A stretch of 64,000 nt of DNA from the NCBI RefSeq assembly GCF_014174275.1, contig NZ_JABEQK010000007.1:178151-242150 (forward strand). Reading direction: 5' to 3'. A program made the translations under genes and the position numbers. Origin of the DNA: Gluconacetobacter takamatsuzukensis (GTDB lineage Bacteria; Pseudomonadota; Alphaproteobacteria; Acetobacterales; Acetobacteraceae). Positions 26,632 to 33,670 of the stretch are shown in pieces. The notes under the pieces are model-generated. The model did no database searches. It saw only the letters and a program-made list of their open reading frames with translations, and was not told the DNA's origin. Within the stretch, counting starts at the first letter, position 1; every line of letters begins with the position of its first letter.

Positions 26632-27201
26632 ATGGCGGAACTGAGCGGACGAACCATCGCGATCCTGGCGACCGACGGGGTCGAGGAAGTGGAACTCGTC
26701 AAACCCGGCGAGGCCCTGCGCGAGGCCGGCGCCTTCACGGTCCTGGTCTCGCCCGGGCGGGCGGAAATCCAGGCCATGCAGGCCGACGTCCACCCGGCCC
26801 GCACCTACCCGGTCGAACGGCCGGTGATGGACGCCAGGGCCGAGGCATTCGACGGGCTCGTGCTCCCCGGCGGCACGACCAACCCCGACCAGCTGCGCAT
26901 CGACCCCGCCTCGGTGGCGTTCGTGCGGCATTTCGTCGAGGCCGGCAAACCGATCGCGGCCATCTGCCACGGCGCCTGGACGCTGATCGAGGCCGGCGGC
27001 GTCGCCGGACACCGCATGACCTCCTGGCCCTCCCTGCGCACCGACCTCACAAACGCCGGCGCGCACTGGGTGGATGAGGAGGTCGTGACCGACGGCCCCC
27101 TGGTCACTTCCCGCAGGCCGGACGACCTGCCCGCTTTCTGCACCGCCATCGTCCACCTGTTCGCGAACGCACCCACGGTCCCGCCCCCGTCATCGCCGTG
27201 A
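26632..27201 (+). CDS. PfpI/DJ-1 family protein (YhbO-like)
   Basis: 189 aa class-I glutamine amidotransferase-like fold: TIAILATDGVEEVEL at the start, the ligand Glu in this segment, and the nucleophile elbow with Cys in PIAAICHGAW (about residues 105-114). Members act as deglycases/chaperones or peptidases under carbonyl and oxidative stress. GGGAG precedes the start. Neighbouring KGG and DUF4142 genes suggest a small stress cluster. Confidence 0.85.
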   Translation: MAELSGRTIAILATDGVEEVELVKPGEALREAGAFTVLVSPGRAEIQAMQADVHPARTYPVERPVMDARAEAFDGLVLPGGTTNPDQLRIDPASVAFVRHFVEAGKPIAAICHGAWTLIEAGGVAGHRMTSWPSLRTDLTNAGAHWVDEEVVTDGPLVTSRRPDDLPAFCTAIVHLFANAPTVPPPSSP

Positions 27202-27345
27202 CGCAGCCGCAAGCCCCATCCGCCCCCGCAGGTCGCGCAATCCCGACGGATACTTGTCTGTCCGACAACGATCGCCCAGACTGATCGTGACGGAACCGGA
27301 CCGATCGCGCCGGACCGTGCGCGCTCAGGGCCGGGAGGTCTCATC

Positions 27346-27459
27346 ATGTCGAACCCCATGCACACGGCCACGCTCCGCGACGCCATCCGCGACCTGCCGC
27401 CCGACGACCCCGGCCCCCCATGCGGTTCGAACGGCCTCATGGGGGCCCATCGTGACTGA
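27346..27459 (+). CDS. Possible 37-aa ORF
   Basis: Reads MSNPMHTATLRDAIRDLPPD at its start and ends in AHRD. GGGAGG lies 7 nt before the ATG. Its stop region overlaps the GTG start of the next short ORF by 8 bp. No family recognised; kept because of the ribosome site and the overlap. Confidence 0.35.
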   Translation: MSNPMHTATLRDAIRDLPPDDPGPPCGSNGLMGAHRD

Positions 27460-27601
27460 AGGTCTTTTCAGGGCGTTCGCCTGGTTTCGGCACCATGACG
27501 GCCCATCGCTGGTCGCCGTTCTCGCCATCATGGTCCTGCTGGTCCGATCGCAATCCCGAACCGAAAAGAACGTCCCGCGCGACAAGGCAAGCCGGCCGTG
27601 A
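27452..27601 (+). CDS. Possible 49-aa single-span membrane peptide
   Basis: GTG start overlapping the preceding ORF by 8 bp (GTGACTGA). It contains one hydrophobic span, SLVAVLAIMVLLV (about residues 18-30), flanked by charged ends. Could be a small membrane protein translated by coupling; equally may be chance. Confidence 0.3.
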   Translation: MTEGLFRAFAWFRHHDGPSLVAVLAIMVLLVRSQSRTEKNVPRDKASRP

Positions 27602-27668
27602 AACGGCACGGCAGCCCGCCGGCAAAGACGCTGTTGTCCTCGGCTATTGCCAACGCCCGGGGCGCCTC

Positions 27669-27718
27669 CCTCCATTGGCGTTCCATCGGCCGGTCCGAAC
27701 GACAGAACCCTGGCCAAC
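27669..27718 (-). repeat. Dispersed repeat, partial inverted copy
   Basis: 50 bp matching the reverse complement of the centre of the 116-bp repeat, with about seven mismatches. It lies immediately before the full copy, giving a head-to-head REP/BIME-like arrangement. Confidence 0.7.
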
Positions 27719-27722
27719 ATCG

Positions 27723-27838
27723 GATAACGAACGGGTTTCCAAAGGGCGGAGTTGGCCAAGGTTCCATCGGCCGGACCGGCCGATGGAATGCCAACGGAGG
27801 GGACTGCCCTTTGGCGGGTTTCAGGGCAGCGCCCTGAG
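27723..27838. repeat. Dispersed 116-bp palindromic repeat, copy 2
   Basis: Matches 18440-18555. The core is TTCCATCGGCCGG (27762-27774), one central base, then CCGGCCGATGGAA (27776-27788), a perfect 13-bp inverted repeat, with outer GTTGGC/GCCAAC arms (27751-27756, 27790-27795). Confidence 0.85.
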
Positions 27839-27928
27839 CATCCTCCCCAACACCCAACGACAACAGGGGCTTGGCAAACGCGCCCACCGGCGATCGGCCC
27901 CGCACTCCCGCCTTGCCTGATCCCGAAA

Positions 27929-27946
27929 TTCGTTTATCGTATACGT
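27929..27946 (-). promoter_or_regulatory. GntR-type operator, copy 1 (hydroxyproline operon 1)
   Basis: On the minus strand it reads ACGTATACGATAAACGAA, containing the palindrome CGTATACG and a GT-N2-AC core typical of FadR-type GntR sites. It lies about 100 bp before the D-hydroxyproline dehydrogenase gene. Same motif at 33433, 33620 and 40381. Confidence 0.7.
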
Positions 27947-28044
27947 AGCGCAACTGCAACGTATCGAAGCGCCAGCCACGCTGGCCAGCCGGGAAGGTGC
28001 GATTTCCTCATGCCTATCTCGTTTCGGTGTCCGGGCCGGCGGCG

Positions 28045-29289
28045 ATGACACCCTCCGTTTCCCCGCCGCGCACGGCGGTCGTGGTCGGCGGCGGCATCGT
28101 CGGCCGGGCCTGCGCGCTGCGCCTGCTGGCATGCGGACTCGACGTCGCGCTGGTCGATCCGCGATGCGACCCGCCGCCGCCCTCATGGGGCAATGCCGGT
28201 CATATCGCGTGCGAACAAACCGTCCCCCTGGCCGGCCCGGGCACGCTGCGCGACGTGCCGCGCCGCCTGTATCCGCGCGGGCCGCTGGATATCGGCTGGC
28301 GCCATGTCGGCACCTGGCTGCCGTGGACGCTGCGCTTCCTGGCGTGCTGCACGCCGGGGCGGGCGCGGGCCGGCACGGCGGCGCTGCGCGGCCTGATGGC
28401 CGACGCCCTGCCGGCCTGGCAGCGGCTGGCGGCCGATCTCGGCCGCCCCGACCTGCTGTCTTGCGACGGCACCATCAAGCTGTGGGAAGACGCGCGCACC
28501 ATGCCCGGCGCGCCGCCCCACGCCGACCCCCTGACGGGCGTGGCCGCCACGCCCCTGCCGCCCGCGCAACTGGCGGCATTCGCCGCGGCGCTGCAGGTGC
28601 CGCCGGCCGCCGGCCGCCACTACGGCCGGACGGCCCATGTCACCGACATCACGGCCCTGCTGCATGCCATGGAAAGCCGCTTCATCGCGCGCGGCGGCAT
28701 CTGGCGGGCGACCACGGCCACGCACCTGCGGCCCGGGCGGCACGGCACGGCGGTACACCTGGCGGACGGCACGATCCTGGCGCCCGATCTCGTCCTGGTC
28801 AGCGGCGGCATCGGCACGCGCGCCCTGCTGGCCAGGTCGGGCATGCGCGTCCCCCTGATCGCCGAGCGCGGCTATCATGTGGAATGGGACCATGGCGGCG
28901 TCTGGACCCTCCCCAATGTGGTGTTCGAGGACCGGGCGCTCGTCGTCACCCGGTTCGGCCCCCGCCTGCGGGCCACCTCGTTCGTCGAATTCACCCGCGA
29001 CGACGCCCCGTTCGATCCGCGCAAATGGCAGATCCTGGAACGGCATGTCGCGCAACTGGGCCTGCCGGTCGCCTCGCCGTTCGCGCGCTGGGCCGGCGCC
29101 CGCCCCACGCTCCCCGACTACCTGCCGGCAATCGGCAGGCTGGGCACGGCACCGGGCCTCCATGCCGCCTTCGGGCACAATCACCTGGGCCTGACCCTGG
29201 CGGCCGCGACGGCCGAGGCCCTCGTCCCGGTCATGACCGGCGCCCCGCTTCCGCCCCGCCTGCACCCGTTCCGCCCCGACCGCTTCTGA
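28045..29289 (+). CDS. FAD-dependent D-amino-acid dehydrogenase, probable D-hydroxyproline dehydrogenase
   Basis: About 414 aa DAO-family flavoprotein with FAD motif VVVGGGIVGRACALRLL near the start, SWGNAGHIACEQTVPLA (the DadA-type Gly-Asn-Ala-Gly-His signature) and C-terminal AFGHNHLGLTLAAATAE. It would oxidise cis-4-hydroxy-D-proline to pyrroline-4-hydroxy-2-carboxylate. That specificity is inferred from the same regulon's 4-hydroxyproline epimerase, DapA-type deaminase and semialdehyde dehydrogenase. GTG 28027 is an alternative start. First gene of an operon after operator copy 1. Confidence 0.8.
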   Translation: MTPSVSPPRTAVVVGGGIVGRACALRLLACGLDVALVDPRCDPPPPSWGNAGHIACEQTVPLAGPGTLRDVPRRLYPRGPLDIGWRHVGTWLPWTLRFLACCTPGRARAGTAALRGLMADALPAWQRLAADLGRPDLLSCDGTIKLWEDARTMPGAPPHADPLTGVAATPLPPAQLAAFAAALQVPPAAGRHYGRTAHVTDITALLHAMESRFIARGGIWRATTATHLRPGRHGTAVHLADGTILAPDLVLVSGGIGTRALLARSGMRVPLIAERGYHVEWDHGGVWTLPNVVFEDRALVVTRFGPRLRATSFVEFTRDDAPFDPRKWQILERHVAQLGLPVASPFARWAGARPTLPDYLPAIGRLGTAPGLHAAFGHNHLGLTLAAATAEALVPVMTGAPLPPRLHPFRPDRF

Positions 29290-29306
29290 TACCGGAGACG
29301 CCCCTC

Positions 29307-30899
29307 ATGCTTCCCGCACCCTCCGCCATCACCGGCGACCTGCTGATCGGCTTCGACACGGTCCGCACGGATGCGACCTTCACCGCCACCGATCCCGCGA
29401 CCGGCCTGCCGCTGCCCGGCCTGTTCTCCTGCGCCGCCGCCGGGCACGTGCAGCGCGCCGCGGCCCTTGCGGCCCGGGCATTCGACCCCTACCGCCTGCG
29501 CCCCGTCGCGGACCGCGCGGCCTTTCTCGAAGCCATAGCCGACACTATCGCGGCACTGGGCGACGTCCTGACCGACCGCGCCTGCGCCGAAACCGGCCTG
29601 CCCCGCGCCCGCATCGTGGGCGAAACCGCCCGCACCACCGGCCAGCTGCGCCTGTTCGCGGACCTGGTGCGCGCGGGGCTCGACGCCCTTCCGCGTCTCG
29701 ACGGCGCCCGCCCCGACCGCCGGCCGCTGCCCCGGGCCGACCTGCGCCAGGGGCATGTCGGGCTCGGCCCGGTGGCGGTGTTCGGCGCCGGCAATTTCCC
29801 GCTGGCCTTCTCGGTGGCGGGGGGCGACACGGCCTCGGCCCTCGCCGCCGGCTGCCCAGTCGTGGCCCGCGCCCACCCCGCCCACCCGGGCACCGGCGAA
29901 CTGGTCGGCCGCGCCATCCTGCACGCCGCCCGCCAATGCGACATGCCCGAGGGCGTGTTTTCCCTGCTGGGCGGCCCCGACCATGCGCCGGGCGCCCAGC
30001 TGGTGGCCGATCCCCATATCGCCGCCGTCGGCTTCACGGGTTCCCGCGCCGGCGGCCTGGCCCTGATGCGCCTGGCCGCCGCCCGCCCGGTCCCCATCCC
30101 CGTCTTTGCGGAAATGAGCAGCATCAACCCCGTCTATCTGCTGCCCGGCGCCCTGGCGAACGGCGCGGCAGAGATCGCACAGGGCTTCGCCGCGTCCCTC
30201 ACGGCAGGCAGCGGCCAGTTCTGCACCAATCCCGGCCTGCTGGTCGCCGTGGAAGGCCCGGATCTGGAGGCATTCGTCGCCACGGCGGCGGCCCGGCTGG
30301 CGGAAAGCCCGGGCGCGCCGATGCTGACGGCGGGCATCCACCGCGCGTTCGATGCCGGGGTGCGGCGGCTGGCCGACACGCCGGGCGTCAGCCTGCTGGC
30401 GCGCGGCCCGCACAATGACGGGCCCAATCGTTGCCGCGCCGCCCTGTTTCGCACCGACGCGCAAACTTTCGCCGCCCACCCCCACCTGGCCGAGGAGGTC
30501 TTCGGCGCCGTCTCGCTGCTGGTCGCCTGCCCCGACATGGCGGCGATGCAGGCCCTCACCGAACGGCTGGAGGGCCAGCTCACGGCCACGCTGTGGCTGG
30601 CCGAGGACGACCTGCCCGCCGCCCGGGCGCTGATGCCGGTGCTGGAGCGCAAGGCCGGCCGCATCCTGGCCAATGGCTGGCCGACGGGGGTCGAGGTCTG
30701 CCCGGCGATGGTGCATGGCGGCCCGTTCCCCGCAACGTCCGACGGCAGGTCGACATCGGTCGGCACCGGGGCGATCGAACGGTTCCTGCGGCCGGTCTGC
30801 TACCAGGACCTGCCGCGCGCGCTGCTGCCCGAACGCCTGCGTGACGACGCGCCGTCCGGCCGGCCCTGCCTGCGCGACGGCGCCCTGGTGCCGGCATGA
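29307..30899 (+). CDS. Alpha-ketoglutaric semialdehyde (2,5-dioxovalerate) dehydrogenase
   Basis: A 530-aa aldehyde dehydrogenase of the KGSADH type III group: IAAVGFTGSRAGGLALMRLA, catalytic Glu in VFAEMSSINPV (about 268) and catalytic Cys in SGQFCTNPGL (about 306), with AEEVFGAVSLL near the end. It oxidises 2,5-dioxopentanoate to 2-oxoglutarate, the last step of hydroxyproline breakdown. GGAG precedes ATG 29307; the longer open frame upstream overlaps the dehydrogenase gene and is rejected. The stop overlaps the permease start (ATGA). Confidence 0.85.
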   Translation: MLPAPSAITGDLLIGFDTVRTDATFTATDPATGLPLPGLFSCAAAGHVQRAAALAARAFDPYRLRPVADRAAFLEAIADTIAALGDVLTDRACAETGLPRARIVGETARTTGQLRLFADLVRAGLDALPRLDGARPDRRPLPRADLRQGHVGLGPVAVFGAGNFPLAFSVAGGDTASALAAGCPVVARAHPAHPGTGELVGRAILHAARQCDMPEGVFSLLGGPDHAPGAQLVADPHIAAVGFTGSRAGGLALMRLAAARPVPIPVFAEMSSINPVYLLPGALANGAAEIAQGFAASLTAGSGQFCTNPGLLVAVEGPDLEAFVATAAARLAESPGAPMLTAGIHRAFDAGVRRLADTPGVSLLARGPHNDGPNRCRAALFRTDAQTFAAHPHLAEEVFGAVSLLVACPDMAAMQALTERLEGQLTATLWLAEDDLPAARALMPVLERKAGRILANGWPTGVEVCPAMVHGGPFPATSDGRSTSVGTGAIERFLRPVCYQDLPRALLPERLRDDAPSGRPCLRDGALVPA

Positions 30900-32515
30900 A
30901 CGCGCAGGGCAGGGCAGGGGACGAAGGCTTCCGCCAGTCGCTGGGCCTGCTCGACCTCACCCTGATCGGGTTCGGTTCGATCTTCGGCTCGGGCTGGCTG
31001 TTCGCGGCGGCCCATGTCGCGACCATGGCGGGGCCGGCCAGCATCCTCTCCTGGGTGGTCGGCGGCGCGGCGGTGCTGCTGCTGGGCCTGGTCTATTGCG
31101 AACTGGGGGCCGCCCTGCCGCATGCCGGCGGCGTCGTGCGCTATCCCGATTATTCCCATGGCGCGGCGTGCGGTTTCCTGATGGGCCTCACCACCGTCAT
31201 CGCCTTTTCCAGCCTGATCGCGATCGAAATCGTCGCCGCCCGCCAATATGCCGGCGCCTGGGTCGCGGGGCTGACGCGCGATGCGGCGGGCGACCCCACC
31301 CTGGCCGGCTGGCTGGCGCAGGCGGCGGTGCTGTACGGCCTCTACCGGGTCAACCGGTCGGGGATCGCGACCTTCGCGCTGGTCAACAATATCGTCACCC
31401 TCTTCAAATTCTGCGTGCCGGGCCTGGTGGCGATCCTGCTGCTGGCCCATCTCGACCCGGGCAATTTCACCAGCCACGGCTTTTCCACCCACGGCCTGGC
31501 GGGGGTGGAAGGCGCCATCTCCACCGGCGGAATCATCTTCGCCTATCTCGGCCTCACCCCCATCATCGCGGTGGCCAGCGAGGTCCGCAAACCGCAGCGC
31601 ACCATTCCCATCGCCCTGATCGCGTCGGTGCTGCTCTCCACGCTCGTCTACGTGCTGTTGCAGACAGCCTTCATCGGCGCCATCCCCGCCACCCTGCTGG
31701 CAGACGGGTGGGATGCGGCCGACCGGCATTTCGGCCTGCCGTTCCACGATATCGCCCTGGCGCTGGGGCTGGCATGGCTGGGCGCGCTGGTGGTGGGCGA
31801 CGCCATCCTCTCCCCCACGGGCACCGGCAACATCTACATGTCGTCGAACCCGCGCGTGCTCTACGCCTGGGCACGGGGCGGCACCTTCTTCCGCCGGTTC
31901 GCCCGCATCGACGCGGCATCGGGCGTGCCCGTTCCCGCCCTGCGCCTCACCTTCGCCCTCAGCCTGTTCTGGACGCTGCCCTTCCCGTCATGGCAGGCGC
32001 TGATCGGCGTCGTATCCTCGGCGTTGATGATGAGCTACGCCCTCGCCCCCGTCACGGCGGCGGCGCTGCGCGTCAACGCGCCGCACATGCCGCGCCCGTT
32101 CCGCGTGCGCGGCTTCGGCCTCCTCGCCCCGGCCGCCTTCGTCATCGCGACGCTGATCGTCTACTGGACCGGCTGGGCGACATTGTCGTGGCTGCTGGCG
32201 CTGCAACTGGTGCTGGTGGTCGCCTTCCTCGTCGTCCAGGCCCGCGCGCGGGGCAGGGCGGCCGCGGTACCCGCCCTGCGCGGCGCCGGGTGGCTGCTGG
32301 CCTGGCTGGCCGCGCTGCTGGCCCTGTCCGGCGCCGGCGCGCGCGGCGGCATGGGGTGGATCGCATGGCCCGCCGACGACCTGGCGGTGGCGGCACTAGC
32401 CCTGGCCATCTATGGCTGGGGCCGCCGCAGCGGCCTCTCCCACCCCGGCCTGTCCCATCCGGGCCTCCCGCGCGTCGCGGCAGAATGCGCGGCCGGCGTG
32501 GGGGCGGCCCCGTAA
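30896..32515 (+). CDS. APC-family amino acid permease
   Basis: A 539-aa inner-membrane transporter with about 12 hydrophobic segments and the APC TM1 pattern LTLIGFGSIFGSGWLFAA, plus EVRKPQRTIPIALIAS in the TM6-7 loop. Coupled by ATGA to the semialdehyde dehydrogenase gene, so it probably imports hydroxyproline or a related amino acid. The C-terminal tail has an odd repeat of SHPGLSHPGL. Confidence 0.85.
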   Translation: MNAQGRAGDEGFRQSLGLLDLTLIGFGSIFGSGWLFAAAHVATMAGPASILSWVVGGAAVLLLGLVYCELGAALPHAGGVVRYPDYSHGAACGFLMGLTTVIAFSSLIAIEIVAARQYAGAWVAGLTRDAAGDPTLAGWLAQAAVLYGLYRVNRSGIATFALVNNIVTLFKFCVPGLVAILLLAHLDPGNFTSHGFSTHGLAGVEGAISTGGIIFAYLGLTPIIAVASEVRKPQRTIPIALIASVLLSTLVYVLLQTAFIGAIPATLLADGWDAADRHFGLPFHDIALALGLAWLGALVVGDAILSPTGTGNIYMSSNPRVLYAWARGGTFFRRFARIDAASGVPVPALRLTFALSLFWTLPFPSWQALIGVVSSALMMSYALAPVTAAALRVNAPHMPRPFRVRGFGLLAPAAFVIATLIVYWTGWATLSWLLALQLVLVVAFLVVQARARGRAAAVPALRGAGWLLAWLAALLALSGAGARGGMGWIAWPADDLAVAALALAIYGWGRRSGLSHPGLSHPGLPRVAAECAAGVGAAP

Positions 32516-32528
32516 CCGCCCCGGCAGG

Positions 32529-33212
32529 CTATTTCAACTGGCCTTGCAGGTCGCGCTGGGTATCGCGGATATGCGCCTTCAGCAGCGTCCCCACGGTCCG
32601 GCGGTCGCGCGCCAGCCACGCGTCCAGAATGGCCTGGTGCTCGCGGTTCGCCCGCTGGTCCCGCCCCTCGGGGCGCAGGTGGATGCGCACATACCGGTCG
32701 GCGATCACGTTCAGCGTCTCGATGATATGGACGGTAATGCGCGCCGCCCCGGGGCGAACCAGCGCCAGATGAAACCCGCGATTATACTGCCCATGCGCCG
32801 GGTCCTCGACCTTCAGCGCATCCTCCAGCGCGGCAAGGGCGGCACGGGCCGCCGCCTGCTCGCGCGCATCGGCCACCATGCACGCGGCCGACGCGGCATC
32901 GGGCTCCAGCTTCAGGCGCAGCCGGTACACATCCTCGGCCTCTTCCGCCGAAAGCGGCGCAACGAAGAAGCCCCGCTTGGGAAAAGAGCGGATCAGCCCA
33001 TCCTGTTCCAGCCGCGCCAGCGCCTCGCGCAGCGGAATCTTGCTGATATTCAGCGCGCTCGCCACGACATCCTGGCGAATGGGAGAATCCGCTTCCAGTT
33101 CGCCCGACAGGATGCGCTCGCGCAGCAGGCCGTAAAGCTGGTCGGCGATCGAACGGACGTCCAGAACAGTCGCTTCGGCGGATTCGAACTTCATACCCGG
33201 TTTGTCTTTCAT
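32529..33212 (-). CDS. GntR-family regulator (FadR subfamily) of the hydroxyproline regulon
   Basis: About 227 aa: winged HTH (ADQLYGLLRERILSGELEADSPIRQDVVASALNISKIPLREALARLEQDGLI) and an all-helical FCD effector domain with the metal-binding-type residues in LKLEPDAAS, NRGFHLAL and NREHQAIL. Convergent with the permease gene and divergent from the TonB receptor. The repeated ACGTATACGATARACGAA motif in front of all three operons fits its binding site. Start at ATG 33212; 33194 also possible. Confidence 0.85.
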   Translation of the reverse strand: MKDKPGMKFESAEATVLDVRSIADQLYGLLRERILSGELEADSPIRQDVVASALNISKIPLREALARLEQDGLIRSFPKRGFFVAPLSAEEAEDVYRLRLKLEPDAASAACMVADAREQAAARAALAALEDALKVEDPAHGQYNRGFHLALVRPGAARITVHIIETLNVIADRYVRIHLRPEGRDQRANREHQAILDAWLARDRRTVGTLLKAHIRDTQRDLQGQLK

Positions 33213-33432
33213 GGCCCGCGTCGCGGACAGGCCCGCGCGCAGGCCTCCATGCGTGATGCGGCCACACCGCAGCCAATACCAAAAGATCGCCTCGAAATAC
33301 AATCGTCGCCGCGCCGGGCTGCGGAAAGAAAATCTCTTCTATTCTTCAAATAACGTCCCACAGGGCATGCGTTTATAAAGCGAGAACCGGTCGCCCGCAC
33401 AGGATACAGCATGTAAGCGACCGATTGGAAGA

Positions 33433-33450
33433 AAATATACGATACACGAA
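33433..33450 (+). promoter_or_regulatory. GntR-type operator, degenerate copy
   Basis: AAATATACGATACACGAA matches the 18-bp consensus at 15 positions. It lies upstream of the GntR gene and may serve autoregulation. Confidence 0.5.
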
Positions 33451-33619
33451 AACATGGGTTCTACACCCGACGGCGGCACCCATGCAGGCACCCGGGGGGC
33501 ACAGGGGGGCAGCCCCCGCCCCCCCCACACCCGGTTCCCGGGCCATCCGGCCACCCCCCGCACGGCCGCCCCGTCGCCAGGGTGCGGAAAAGAGGGGCGA
33601 AATCCCTTGCCACATCAGA

Positions 33620-33637
33620 ACGTATACGATAAACGAC
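33620..33637 (+). promoter_or_regulatory. GntR-type operator, copy before TonB receptor operon
   Basis: ACGTATACGATAAACGAC, 17 of 18 identical to copy 1, located 34 bp before the receptor start, close enough to block transcription or initiation. Confidence 0.7.
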
Positions 33638-33670
33638 AAGTCGGATGCGACAAAAGGCAGGATCATCGGA

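Larger units (their letters stand above)
27202..28044. other. Intergenic region with small ORFs, repeat and operator
   Basis: No large gene is supported. The region holds two coupled short ORFs (27346-27601), an inverted partial copy plus a full copy of the dispersed repeat (27669-27838), and the 18-bp GntR-type operator at 27929-27946 that serves the next operon. Confidence 0.6.
33213..33670. promoter_or_regulatory. Divergent control region GntR / TonB receptor
   Basis: 458 bp without a credible gene. It contains two copies of the GntR-type operator (33433-33450 and 33620-33637) and a G/C-run repeat (GGGGGGCAGCCCCCGCCCCCCC region, 33504-33526) that can fold into a hairpin. Confidence 0.6.

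Noticed and set aside
28131..29306. N-terminal extension of the semialdehyde dehydrogenase frame
   Set aside because: Overlaps the FAD dehydrogenase gene; the dehydrogenase family starts at the ATG at 29307, which has a ribosome site.
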